DNA from: Streptomyces sp. NRRL F-2664
GTDB lineage: Bacteria; Actinomycetota; Actinomycetes; Streptomycetales; Streptomycetaceae
DNA: 64,000 bases
NCBI RefSeq assembly: GCF_000719345.1
Contig: NZ_JOFX01000001.1
Span: forward strand, 124,001-188,000
Reading direction: 5' to 3'
Position 1 is the stretch's first letter. The number at the start of each line of letters is the position of its first letter. A program made the translations under genes and the position numbers. The notes under the pieces are model-generated. The model did no database searches. It had not been told where the DNA came from and saw only the letters and a list, made by a program, of their open reading frames with translations. Positions 17,526-25,790 of the stretch are shown here, one piece after another.

Positions 17526-18317
17526 GTGAAGATCGCGCTCATGGACTCCGGAATCGGCCTCCTCGCGGCGGCCGCGGCGGTGCGGCGGCTGCGGCCGGAC
17601 GCGGACATCGTCCTGTCCTCCGACCCCGACGGGATGCCCTGGGGACCGCGGACGCCCGAGGACCTCACCGGGCGGGCCCTCGCCGTGGCCCGGGCGGCCG
17701 CTGCGCACCGCCCCGACGCGCTGATCGTGGCCTGCAACACCGCCAGCGTGCACGCCTTGGCCGCCGTACGGGCGGAACTGGAGCCGGACATCCCGGTCAT
17801 CGGAACCGTACCCGCGATCAAGCCGGCCGCCGCGGCCGGCGGCCGCGTCGCCATCTGGGCCACCCCTGCCACCACCGGCAGCCCCTACCAGCGCGGACTG
17901 ATCCGCGACTTCGCCGCGGGCGTCCGCGTCACCGAAGTGCCCTGCCCCGGCCTGGCCGACGCCGTGGAGGCGGCCGACGACGCCGCCGTGACCGCGGCCG
18001 TCGCCGCCGCCGCTGCGCTGACCCCGGCGGACGTCACCGACGTGGTGCTGGGATGCACCCACTACGAGCTGACCGAGGCTCCCATCCGGGCGGCCCTCGC
18101 CGCACGCACGGGCGGAGCGCGGCTGGTCTACCACGGCTCGGCCGAACCCGTCGCCGTCCAGGCACTGCGCCGCCTCGGTGTTGCTGCCGAGCCCACGCTG
18201 CCCCGCACGGGCGGCCTGGCCGTCCTGCACAGCGGCCGCGAGGCGGCGCTGCCCGCCGCCGCCTGCGCGTACGCCGAAGGCCGGCTGCTCGCGGGCCAGG
18301 GCGCGCCCGTCGGCTGA
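17526..18317 (+). CDS. Aspartate/glutamate racemase family protein
   Basis: A 263-residue protein related to glutamate racemase MurI. The two catalytic cysteines are C70 in VACNTAS and C177 in LGCTHYE, and the N-terminal D7-S8 in MDSGIG matches the family. It would interconvert L- and D-amino acids, but the substrate pocket differs from MurI (DGMPWG in place of the usual YG-containing block), so D-glutamate supply for cell wall is not certain. A TAAAGT box 6 nt before the GTG start suggests a leaderless mRNA. It ends 157 bp before the ABC-F gene. Confidence 0.85.
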   Translation: MKIALMDSGIGLLAAAAAVRRLRPDADIVLSSDPDGMPWGPRTPEDLTGRALAVARAAAAHRPDALIVACNTASVHALAAVRAELEPDIPVIGTVPAIKPAAAAGGRVAIWATPATTGSPYQRGLIRDFAAGVRVTEVPCPGLADAVEAADDAAVTAAVAAAAALTPADVTDVVLGCTHYELTEAPIRAALAARTGGARLVYHGSAEPVAVQALRRLGVAAEPTLPRTGGLAVLHSGREAALPAAACAYAEGRLLAGQGAPVG

Positions 18318-18356
18318 CACGCCGCCACCCACCGGTCACCAAGCCGCCTGCCCCAA

Positions 18357-18375
18357 GCGAGACGAACCGTCTTGC
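18357..18375. promoter_or_regulatory. Operator-like inverted repeat, copy 1
   Basis: GCGAGACG and CGTCTTGC flank a 3-nt spacer (AAC), with seven of eight positions symmetric. It overlaps a possible -35 (TTGCGC, 18373-18378) of the ABC-F promoter, whose possible -10 (TCTACT) lies at 18394-18399. The paired copy lies 36 bp downstream. Confidence 0.55.
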
Positions 18376-18411
18376 GCAACGGTCGGACCTTGGTCTACTG
18401 TCGCGAGCGAA

Positions 18412-18435
18412 GCGAGACGGAACGGTCCGTCTTGC
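18412..18435. promoter_or_regulatory. Operator-like inverted repeat, copy 2
   Basis: GCGAGACGGA and TCCGTCTTGC flank a 4-nt spacer, with nine of ten positions symmetric. It shares half-sites with the copy at 18357-18375. Lying just downstream of the predicted -10, it is placed for repression by a dimeric regulator, perhaps TetR-like. No regulator gene is adjacent. Confidence 0.55.
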
Positions 18436-18474
18436 TTGGTTCGCTTCTCCGTTCCCGAACGAAAGGCACCGCTC

Positions 18475-20088
18475 TTGCGCGCTCCACTCGCCTCCACCCG
18501 CATCGTCCTGTCCGAGGTCACCAAGAGCTACGACACCCGCGTCGTCCTGGACCGGGTCAGCTGCACGGTCCGGCCCGGCGAGCGGGTCGGCGTCGTCGGC
18601 GACAACGGATCCGGCAAGTCCACCCTGCTCCGGCTCCTCGCCGGACGGGAACTCCCCGACCACGGCGAGGTCACCGTCGCCGCTCCCGGCGGCACCGGGC
18701 ACCTCGCCCAGACCCTGGACCTCCCCCCGGACGCCCGCGTCGGCGACGCCGTCGACCTCGCCCTCGCGGACCTGTGCGCCCTCGAACGCCGCATCCGCTC
18801 CGCCGAATCCCTCCTGCACCGTGCCGGACCGGACGAACTCACCGCCTACGCGGAACTCCTCGCCGCCTACGAGGCGCGCGGCGGCCGCGACGCCCGGCGC
18901 CGGGTCGCCACCACCCTGCGCCGCCTCGGCGAACGCGCCCGCCTCGACCCCGACCGCCGGCTCGGCACCCTCTCCGGCGGACAGCGCTCCCGGCTCGCCC
19001 TCGCGGCCGCCCTGGCCGCCGAGCCGGAGCTGCTGCTGCTCGACGAGCCGACCAACGACCTCGACGACGAGGCCGTCGCCTGGCTGGAGGAGCACCTCCT
19101 CGCCCACCGAGGCACCCTCGTGGCCGTCACCCACGACCGGCTCTTCCTCGACCGGGTCACGACCGCCGTCCTGGAGGTCGACGCCGACCGCCGCACGGTA
19201 CGCCGCTTCGGCAACGGCTACGCCGGCTTCCTCACCGGGCGGGCCGCCGAACGGGCCCGCCGGGAAAGGGAGTACGAGGAGTGGCGCGAGGAGGTGCGGC
19301 AGGCCGAGCGGCTCGCCGAGACCAACGTCGGGCGGATCGCGGCGATCCCGCGCAAGCTGCCCCGCGGCTTCAGCGGGGCCGGTGCCTTCCGCGCCAGGTC
19401 GCGCAGCCACGGCGCCGCCGGCCGGATCCATGCCGCCCGGGAACGCCTGCACCGGCTGACCGGGAACCCGGTCCCCCCGCCCCCGCGTCCGCTCGCCTTC
19501 ACCGGCCGGTTCACCGCGGGCGCCGCCGGTGCCGTGTTCCTGGCGGGTGCGGCGCTGCCGGGACGGCTCGACCCGGTTTCGCTGGAACTGGCGCCGGGGG
19601 AGCGGCTCCTGGTCACCGGCCCGAACGGGGCAGGCAAGTCGACCCTGTTGCAGCTCCTCGCCGGCGAACTGGAGCCCGCACGGGGCCTCGTGCGTACTCC
19701 CGAGCGGGTGGGGCTGCTGCGGCAGGACGACCCGTGGGCGGCCGAACCCCGTAGCGCCGTCGAGCTGTTCGGCCGGGAGCACGCAGACCGGTACATCGCC
19801 GGACTCGGCCTGCTGGCCCCCGCCGACCTGACCCGGCCGGTGCGCACCCTCTCGGCCGGGCAGCGCCGGAAGCTGGAGCTGTCGCGGCTGGTGGCGCGCC
19901 CCCTGGACCTGCTCCTGCTGGACGAGCCGACGAACCACCTGGCGCCGGACGTGGTCGAGGAACTGGAGGCGGCCCTGGCCCACTTCGGCGCAACCCTCGT
20001 CGTCGTCACGCACGACCGCAGGCTGCGCGCCGGATTCCACGGCCGCCGCCTGGAACTTCAGCGGGAGCCGGCCGCCGCGAGCCGGTGA
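18475..20088 (+). CDS. ABC-F family ATP-binding protein
   Basis: A 537-residue soluble protein with two ABC ATPase domains and no membrane segments. The first domain has GDNGSGKST, LSGGQRSR and LLLLDEPTNDLD; the second has GPNGAGKST, LSAGQRRK and LLLLDEPTNHL. They are joined by a charged helical linker (about 250-330) typical of ABC-F proteins, which act on ribosomes as translation factors or antibiotic-protection factors. The proposed start is TTG at 18475 (LRAPLASTRIV), with AAAGG about 8 nt upstream. Two operator-like palindromes in the promoter suggest inducible expression, as for drug-resistance ABC-F genes; the drug cannot be named. Confidence 0.88.
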   Translation: MRAPLASTRIVLSEVTKSYDTRVVLDRVSCTVRPGERVGVVGDNGSGKSTLLRLLAGRELPDHGEVTVAAPGGTGHLAQTLDLPPDARVGDAVDLALADLCALERRIRSAESLLHRAGPDELTAYAELLAAYEARGGRDARRRVATTLRRLGERARLDPDRRLGTLSGGQRSRLALAAALAAEPELLLLDEPTNDLDDEAVAWLEEHLLAHRGTLVAVTHDRLFLDRVTTAVLEVDADRRTVRRFGNGYAGFLTGRAAERARREREYEEWREEVRQAERLAETNVGRIAAIPRKLPRGFSGAGAFRARSRSHGAAGRIHAARERLHRLTGNPVPPPPRPLAFTGRFTAGAAGAVFLAGAALPGRLDPVSLELAPGERLLVTGPNGAGKSTLLQLLAGELEPARGLVRTPERVGLLRQDDPWAAEPRSAVELFGREHADRYIAGLGLLAPADLTRPVRTLSAGQRRKLELSRLVARPLDLLLLDEPTNHLAPDVVEELEAALAHFGATLVVVTHDRRLRAGFHGRRLELQREPAAASR

Positions 20089-20990
20089 GCCAGTGCGCGC
20101 AGATCGTCCGCATACAGCACCCGCCCGCCGGAGCCGGGCAGCGGCACGTGCAGCCGCGCCGTCCAGTGCCCCGGTATCGCGTCCTGCCCGTAGCGGGCGC
20201 CGGCCAGTGCACCCGTCACCGCGGCCACCGTGTCCGTGTCGCCGCCCAGGTCCACGGCGGCCCGGACGGCCTGCGCGAACCCCGTGGTGGTCCGTAGCGC
20301 CCACACCGCCGAGCCGAGGCAGGGCCACACCGCTCCGTTGAACTCGGTGGCCAGGCCCGGGTGCCAGTCGGGGGCGAGCACCCGCCCGTACCGTTCGCGG
20401 TGGTCCGGGTGCACCGCGTCGAGGGCGGCGGGGAGGGCCGCGAGCGGATCCGAGCCGTCCAGGGCGACGCGGACGAGCTCGTGCAGGAGCGCGGTCCCCT
20501 CCCAGGCGGCCCGGTCGCCGTGCGTCAGTGCAGCGATCCGCCGCGCCGCGTCCATGGTGGCGTCCCGTCCGGCGGCGGCGAAGTACACGGCCGAGCCGGC
20601 GGCCCGCATCAGGGAACCGTTGCCGGCCGCCCGCGCGTTGACCTGGAAGTGCAGGGCCGCCGCGACGTCCCAGGGCGCGCCGCTGGTGAGGACGTCCTCG
20701 GTCTGGAGGCCGACGTCCTTGGGCTCGCCGGCCACCCACTGCTGGAAGCGGGCGAACAGGTCCGGGAGTGCGAGTCCACCGTGCTCCAGCAGTGACTCGG
20801 CGACCAGGACGGCCATTTGCGTGTCGTCCGTCGCCTCGCCCGGATCCCAGCCGCCGCCCCCGCACATCTCCTCGCCCCGGGCGCTGAGCTGTCCCGCAGG
20901 TCCGAATTCGTACGGGGCGCCCAGCGCGTCGCCCGCGGCGGAGCCGAGCACGGTTCCTGCGGCCCGCCCCAGGCGGGTGGGCCCGGTCAC
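20058..20990 (-). CDS. ADP-ribosylglycohydrolase family protein
   Basis: A 310-residue DraG/ARH-type hydrolase. Metal-ligand blocks are visible: GDALGAPYE near the N-terminus, EATDDTQMAVLVA, GNGSLMRAAG and GGDTDTVAAVTGALAGARYG. The family removes ADP-ribose from proteins, nucleic acids or small molecules using two Mg ions. The GTG start at 20990 overlaps the stop of the upstream TetR gene by 4 nt (GTGA), so the two are translationally coupled. The 3' end overlaps the convergent ABC-F gene by 31 bp. TetR plus ADP-ribosylglycohydrolase opposite a flavin monooxygenase may form one regulatory unit. Confidence 0.88.
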   Translation of the reverse strand: MTGPTRLGRAAGTVLGSAAGDALGAPYEFGPAGQLSARGEEMCGGGGWDPGEATDDTQMAVLVAESLLEHGGLALPDLFARFQQWVAGEPKDVGLQTEDVLTSGAPWDVAAALHFQVNARAAGNGSLMRAAGSAVYFAAAGRDATMDAARRIAALTHGDRAAWEGTALLHELVRVALDGSDPLAALPAALDAVHPDHRERYGRVLAPDWHPGLATEFNGAVWPCLGSAVWALRTTTGFAQAVRAAVDLGGDTDTVAAVTGALAGARYGQDAIPGHWTARLHVPLPGSGGRVLYADDLRALAHRLAAAGSR

Positions 20991-21580
20991 GGGGCCGCCT
21001 CGCCGCACACGGTGGCCAGCAGACCGCGGGCGAACCGGTCCAGGTCGTCCATACCCGCGGCGGCCAGGGTGGCGGGGGCGCCGGTCAGCAGGTGGGGGAT
21101 GGCGCCGTGCAGGGCGAGAGTCAGCGACCGGGCCTGCTCCGGACCCGCCGGCAGCCCGGCCGCGCCCAGCAGGTGCGCGTACGCAGTGAAGTCCGCCGCG
21201 GCGACGGAGTCCAGCAACGCGGCCAGCCACGGCCGTCGCGCCGCCTCCGTCCGGAGCTCCAGATAGGCCAGGACGCGGGGGCGCCCGGGCCCGGCCACGT
21301 TCCGCAACAACCCGGCCAGCAGGGCCGCCAGCCCGTCTGCGTCGGCCGGCCCCGGCCCCGCGGCACCCGCCAGGGACTCGGCCAGCGCCCGGTACTGCTC
21401 CACGCAGCGCTCCGCCGCTGCCCGCAGGAGTGCGTCCCGGGTGGGGAAGTAGTTCTTGGCCGTGCCCTCCGGCACGGCAGCGGCCGCGTCGACGGCCCGG
21501 TGGGTCAGCCCGCGCCCGCCCGCCTGCGCCAGTACCGCCACCGCCGCGTCCCGCAGCCGGTCCTTCCTGTCCTGATTCAC
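20987..21580 (-). CDS. TetR family transcriptional regulator
   Basis: A 197-residue regulator with an N-terminal helix-turn-helix (about 8-50; GLTHRAVDAAAAVPEGTAKNYF) and an all-helical ligand-binding C-terminal domain. It lies divergent to the FAD monooxygenase gene. Three abutting palindromic boxes (21593-21634) begin just upstream of its GTG start and are the probable operators, so it likely represses itself and the monooxygenase. It is first in an operon with the ADP-ribosylglycohydrolase (GTGA overlap). GTG at 21580 starts VNQDRKDRLRDAA. Confidence 0.9.
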   Translation of the reverse strand: MNQDRKDRLRDAAVAVLAQAGGRGLTHRAVDAAAAVPEGTAKNYFPTRDALLRAAAERCVEQYRALAESLAGAAGPGPADADGLAALLAGLLRNVAGPGRPRVLAYLELRTEAARRPWLAALLDSVAAADFTAYAHLLGAAGLPAGPEQARSLTLALHGAIPHLLTGAPATLAAAGMDDLDRFARGLLATVCGEAAP

Positions 21581-21592
21581 CGTGACAGCATA

Positions 21593-21634
21593 ACCACAAC
21601 TGTGGTACCACAGTTGTAGTACCACGGCTGTGGT
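21593..21634. promoter_or_regulatory. Three abutting 14-bp operator boxes for the TetR regulator
   Basis: Three 14-bp boxes follow each other without gaps: 21593-21606 (a perfect ACCACA-AC-TGTGGT palindrome), 21607-21620 (ACCACA...TGTAGT) and 21621-21634 (ACCACG...TGTGGT). The first two together create a perfect 22-bp palindrome at 21597-21618. They lie between the divergent tetR and FAD monooxygenase starts, as expected for a TetR-family operator controlling both. Confidence 0.75.
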
Positions 21635-21685
21635 GTCGGGTCGCTCGGGCGACGCGTACACCCCCCTGCGACGGAGAGGTGGACC

Positions 21686-22783
21686 ATGGACGGCGACACC
21701 ACGACCCGGGCCGGCACGTCCGGCCGGGGCACGAGCACGTTCGGGCCGACGGGTACGGCCGTGGTCGTCGGCGCAGGCGTCGGCGGCCTCGCGACCGCCG
21801 TCGGCCTGCTCCGCGCCGGCTGGACCGTGACCGTGATGGAACGCCGGGCCGTCCTCGACCGCTACGGCACCGCCTTCGGCATCCATCCCCGTGCCCAGAC
21901 CGCTCTCGACCGCCTCGGCGTCGGCGAGGCGCTGCGTGCGCGCGCCGTGCCGTACCGCAGCGCCCGCATCCGGCGCCCGGACGGCACGGCCCTCGCCGCC
22001 CTCCCGCTCGAACGGATCGAACGCAGGGCAGGCCGGCCCGAGCTGCTCGTGGCCCGGCCGCACCTGATCGACATACTGCTGGCCGCGCTCGACCGCCTCG
22101 GCGGCGCGCCGATCGCCTACGGGCGGCCCCTGGCCGATCCGCGCACCCTCGGCGCCGACCTGGTCGTCGGCGCCGACGGCATCAACAGCGTCGTGCGGGC
22201 GGCGCATTTCGGCGTCCGCAGCGGCCCCCGCGCGGTCGGCACGGTCGCCTTCATCGGGATCTCCGGATTCGAGACCGGGTCGTACGGCGAGACCTGGGGC
22301 GAGGGCCGCTTCTTCGGGATGACCCCCGTCGAGCCCGGCCGGACGAACTGGTACGCCGCCGTGCCCGCGGCCATCACCGCACAGGACGTTCGTAAGGCCT
22401 TCGCCGACTGGCACGACCCCGTCCCGCGCGTGCTGGCCGACACCGACCCGGCGACCTGGATCCGGTACGAGGTGCGCCACCTCCACCCCGCGCTCCCCAC
22501 CTTCGTGGCCGACGGCCGGGTCGCCCTCGTCGGAGACGCCGCCCACGCCATGACGCCCAACCTGGGCCAGGGAGCCTGCACCGCCCTGCTCGACGCCGAG
22601 GCCCTGACCCGCGCCGTGGCCGCGGCGGGTCCGGGCCGGCTGCCTGCCGCCCTGCGCGCCTACGACGCCGAACGCCGCCGCAGCGCCCAGCGCGTCGCCT
22701 TCGCCTCCCGGAACCTGCACCGTTTCACGACCGGCCGATGGCCGGGCCTGCGTGACGCGCTCGTGCGGCTGCTCCCCGGCTGA
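21686..22783 (+). CDS. FAD-dependent monooxygenase
   Basis: A 365-residue class A flavoprotein hydroxylase. It shows the N-terminal dinucleotide-binding GAGVGGLATA, the DG motif in VVGADGINSVVRAA, and the GD motif in VALVGDAAHAMTPNLGQG. The likely reaction is NAD(P)H-dependent hydroxylation of an aromatic or polyketide-like small molecule; the substrate is unknown. About 25 variable residues precede the FAD domain. The ATG at 21686 has GGAGAGG about 6 nt upstream. It is divergent from tetR and probably repressed by it through the triple operator; the TetR ligand may be its substrate. Confidence 0.9.
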   Translation: MDGDTTTRAGTSGRGTSTFGPTGTAVVVGAGVGGLATAVGLLRAGWTVTVMERRAVLDRYGTAFGIHPRAQTALDRLGVGEALRARAVPYRSARIRRPDGTALAALPLERIERRAGRPELLVARPHLIDILLAALDRLGGAPIAYGRPLADPRTLGADLVVGADGINSVVRAAHFGVRSGPRAVGTVAFIGISGFETGSYGETWGEGRFFGMTPVEPGRTNWYAAVPAAITAQDVRKAFADWHDPVPRVLADTDPATWIRYEVRHLHPALPTFVADGRVALVGDAAHAMTPNLGQGACTALLDAEALTRAVAAAGPGRLPAALRAYDAERRRSAQRVAFASRNLHRFTTGRWPGLRDALVRLLPG

Positions 22784-22870
22784 GGCGCGCCCGGGGCGGG
22801 CACGCCGCGGCCTGGGCCGACCGGCCGTGCGTCGGTGGTGCCGTTCCCGGACGTGAGTACGCTGCTGGGT

Positions 22871-23386
22871 ATGACGGGTCACCCTCCTGGTCCGCTCTGG
22901 ACGGGCCGGGCCTCCAACCCCCTGCAGTGGCTGCTCGCGGTGGCCGGCGCGGCCTGCGTGGCGCTCGGTGTCGAGCTGGCCCTCGACAACGCGTGGACCT
23001 CCGGTTTCGTCCCGCTCCTCATGGCGGTGACCGGCTGTCTCGCCGCCGGACTGCTGGTGCTCTACGGCACGGTCGCCTTCGTGCACGTGACGGTCACCAT
23101 CGACACCGAGGCACTCTCGGTGCGCTGCGGTCACGTCGGGTTCCCGCGCCGCCGGATCGAACTCACCGACGTGGCTTCCGTGGAGTACCTCTCCCGGATC
23201 ACCCCGCAGCACTGGGGCGGCTGGGGCTACCGGTGGCGACCCGAGAAGGGCACCGCGGTGATCGTGCGCCGCGGCGAGGGCTTGGAGCTGAGGCTGGGCG
23301 ACGGCACGCTCTTCACCGTGACCGTCGACGACGCGGAGAACGCCGTCCGCGTCATCCGCACCCACCTGCGCACGCTCGCCCGGTGA
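22871..23386 (+). CDS. Membrane protein with a PH-like C-terminal domain
   Basis: A 171-residue protein with two adjacent transmembrane segments (about 18-38 and 45-72). A soluble beta-rich domain follows (VTIDTEALSVRCG, FPRRRIELTDVASVEY, LELRLGDGTLFTV), which matches the bacterial PH-like pattern common in actinobacterial membrane proteins. The function is unknown. TACGCT lies 7 nt before the ATG at 22871, suggesting leaderless transcription. Confidence 0.75.
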   Translation: MTGHPPGPLWTGRASNPLQWLLAVAGAACVALGVELALDNAWTSGFVPLLMAVTGCLAAGLLVLYGTVAFVHVTVTIDTEALSVRCGHVGFPRRRIELTDVASVEYLSRITPQHWGGWGYRWRPEKGTAVIVRRGEGLELRLGDGTLFTVTVDDAENAVRVIRTHLRTLAR

Positions 23387-23539
23387 GCCCCGCCCGGCGA
23401 CGCCCGCCGGACCGGGCCGCCCCGCGCCCCACGCGCCCGGCCCGGTGACGCCGCCCGGCCCCGGCCCGGTGACCCGCCCGCGCCGCACGGACCGAGGCGC
23501 TTACGGGATCCGAGGGGGCGGGGACGTACACTCCGCCAG

Positions 23540-25180
23540 ATGAGCAGCAGTGTGACGCGCGAGGCCGCCTGGAGCGACGAGCCTCCGCGGGCCGCCGACA
23601 GGCCGGCCGAGCCCAGGACACCCTCCGTGACGCCCCCCGACACCGCGGCCGCGCCCCCGCGGCGACGCGGCGCCCCGCTGGTCCGGTGCGTCCTCGCCGC
23701 GCTCTCCGGCGTGCTGCTCTACCTCAGCTTCCCGCCCCGCCCCCTGTGGTGGCTGGCCCCCTTCTCCCTCGCGCTGCTCGCCGGCTGCCTGTACGGGCGC
23801 CGGCCGCGGGCGGGCTTCGGGCTCGCCACCCTCGCCGGGCTCGGCTACCTGCTGCCGCTGCTCGTGTGGACCGGCGAGGAGGTCGGCCCGGTGCCGTGGC
23901 TGGCGCTGGCCTGTCTCGAAGCCCTCTTCATCGGCCTCACCGGCCTCGGCATCGCCCTCGTCAGCCGCCTCCCGGCCTGGCCCGTGTTCGCCGCCGCCGT
24001 CTGGGTCGCGGGCGAGGCCCTGCGCGCCCGGGCGCCGTTCGGCGGCTTCCCATGGGGCAAGCTCGCCTTCGGGCAGGCAGACGGCGTCTTCACCCCGCTC
24101 GCCGCCCTCGGGGGGACCCCGCTGCTGTCCTTCGGCGTGGCTCTGTGCGGATTCGGCCTGTACGAGGCGGTCCGCATCGCCCGCCGACACCCCTCCCGCA
24201 CCACGGCGGCCCTGACCGCGCTCACCGTCGCCGCCCCGGTCGCCGCCGCCCTCGCCGCCCGCCCGCTGGTGTCCGACGCCGCCGAGGACGGCACCGTCGT
24301 GGCAGCCGTCATCCAGGGCAACGTTCCCCGGCTCGGGCTCGACTTCAACTCCCAGCGCCGGGCCGTCCTCGACAACCACGTCAAACGCACCATCCGGCTC
24401 GCCGAGGACGTCAAGGCCGGCAGGGCCCCCAAGCCCGACTTCGTCGTCTGGCCCGAGAACTCCTCCGACCTCGACCCGTACGCCGAGGCCGACGCCCGCG
24501 CGGTCATCGACGAGGCGGTCCGGGCCATCGGCGTGCCCGTCGCGATCGGCGCGGTCGTGGCCCCCGAGACCGGTCCCCTGCGCAACACGATGATCCTCTG
24601 GGATCCGGTTGCCGGACCCACCACGACGTATGACAAGCGTAAGATCCAGCCCTTCGGCGAGCGGATCCCGATGCGCTCCTTCGTCCGGCTGTTCAGTTCC
24701 GACGTGGACCGGGTCCGCCGCGACTTCGGCCCCGGCAAGGACCCCGGCGTCTTCGACATGGCCGGCACCGGTGTCGGCATGGTGACCTGCTTCGAGGCCG
24801 CGTTCGACGACGCCGTCCGCTCGACCGTCCAGGACGGCGCCCAGGTGATCGCCGTACCGAGCAACAACGCGACCTTCGGCCGCTCCCAGATGACCTACCA
24901 GCAGCTCGCCATGGACCGCGTCCGCGCCGTGGAGCACAGCCGCACCGTCCTCGTCCCCGTCACCAGCGGCGTCAGCGCCGTCATCCGGCCCGACGGCCGG
25001 ATCGTCGCGCAGACGCGGCTGTTCACGGCGGACGCGCTCGTCGCCGAGATCCCGCTGCGGTCCGGCCGTACACCGGCCACCGTCCTCGGGCCGCTCCCCG
25101 AGTACGCCCTGCTGCTGCTCGCCGCGGGCGGCCTCGGCGCACTCGCCGTCCGCCGGGTCCGCGCCCGTCGCGGCGCCTGA
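23540..25180 (+). CDS. lnt: Apolipoprotein N-acyltransferase
   Basis: A 546-residue integral membrane enzyme that adds the third acyl chain to lipoproteins at the outer face of the cytoplasmic membrane. An N-terminal block of about six hydrophobic segments and one near the C-terminus surround a nitrilase-like domain. The catalytic triad is E306 (VVWPENSSD), K366 (YDKRKIQPFGE) and C417 (VTCFEAAFDD), spaced as in E. coli Lnt. A TACACT box 7 nt before the ATG suggests a leaderless mRNA. The NUDIX gene follows 35 bp later but may have its own promoter. Its substrates would include lipoproteins such as the ModA encoded in this window. Confidence 0.92.
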   Translation: MSSSVTREAAWSDEPPRAADRPAEPRTPSVTPPDTAAAPPRRRGAPLVRCVLAALSGVLLYLSFPPRPLWWLAPFSLALLAGCLYGRRPRAGFGLATLAGLGYLLPLLVWTGEEVGPVPWLALACLEALFIGLTGLGIALVSRLPAWPVFAAAVWVAGEALRARAPFGGFPWGKLAFGQADGVFTPLAALGGTPLLSFGVALCGFGLYEAVRIARRHPSRTTAALTALTVAAPVAAALAARPLVSDAAEDGTVVAAVIQGNVPRLGLDFNSQRRAVLDNHVKRTIRLAEDVKAGRAPKPDFVVWPENSSDLDPYAEADARAVIDEAVRAIGVPVAIGAVVAPETGPLRNTMILWDPVAGPTTTYDKRKIQPFGERIPMRSFVRLFSSDVDRVRRDFGPGKDPGVFDMAGTGVGMVTCFEAAFDDAVRSTVQDGAQVIAVPSNNATFGRSQMTYQQLAMDRVRAVEHSRTVLVPVTSGVSAVIRPDGRIVAQTRLFTADALVAEIPLRSGRTPATVLGPLPEYALLLLAAGGLGALAVRRVRARRGA

Positions 25181-25215
25181 TCCGGGGCCGGCCCCCCGCC
25201 TCGTAGGGTCGGGGG

Positions 25216-25707
25216 ATGACCACACCTGATTTCATCCGCCGGATCCGTGAGTCCGCCGGGCACCAGCTGCTCCTGCTGCCCGGGGTCACGGCCATCGTCC
25301 TCGACGACCGCGGCCGGGTGCTGCTCGGGCGGCGCTCCGACACCGGGCGGTGGTCGGTGGTCGGCGGTATCGCCGAGCCGGGCGAGCAGCCCGCCGAGAC
25401 CGCCGTGCGCGAGGTGTACGAGGAGACGGCCGTGCACTGCGTGCCCGAGCGCGTCGTCCTCGTCCAGATGCTCGAACCGGTCACCTACCCCAACGGCGAC
25501 GTCTGCCAGTTCCAGGACATCACCTTCCGCTGCCGCGCCACCGGCGGCGAGGCGCGGGCCAACGACCACGAATCCCTCGAAGTGGCCTGGTTCGACGTGG
25601 ACGCGCTGCCGCCGCTGGAGCCCTTCGCCCTGGACCGGATCCACCGGGCCCTGCGGGACGAACCCACCTGGTTCGAGGTCCCGGCCACGGTCGCGGACGT
25701 GCCGTAG
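25216..25707 (+). CDS. NUDIX hydrolase
   Basis: A 163-residue protein whose Nudix box reads GIAEPGEQPAETAVREVYEE and continues TA (residues about 54-75), matching the Mg-binding GX5EX7REUXEE pattern. It hydrolyses nucleoside-diphosphate-X compounds; the specific substrate is unclear. It follows lnt closely on the same strand, but a TAGGGT box 6 nt upstream of the ATG suggests a separate leaderless transcript. Confidence 0.9.
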   Translation: MTTPDFIRRIRESAGHQLLLLPGVTAIVLDDRGRVLLGRRSDTGRWSVVGGIAEPGEQPAETAVREVYEETAVHCVPERVVLVQMLEPVTYPNGDVCQFQDITFRCRATGGEARANDHESLEVAWFDVDALPPLEPFALDRIHRALRDEPTWFEVPATVADVP

Positions 25708-25790
25708 AGGGCGTCCTGCGGCGCGTCGATCAGGGTCGGCGGCCGGCCGGACCGGAACTCCTCCCCGCAGCCCGGGCGGGCCGCCGGCCC

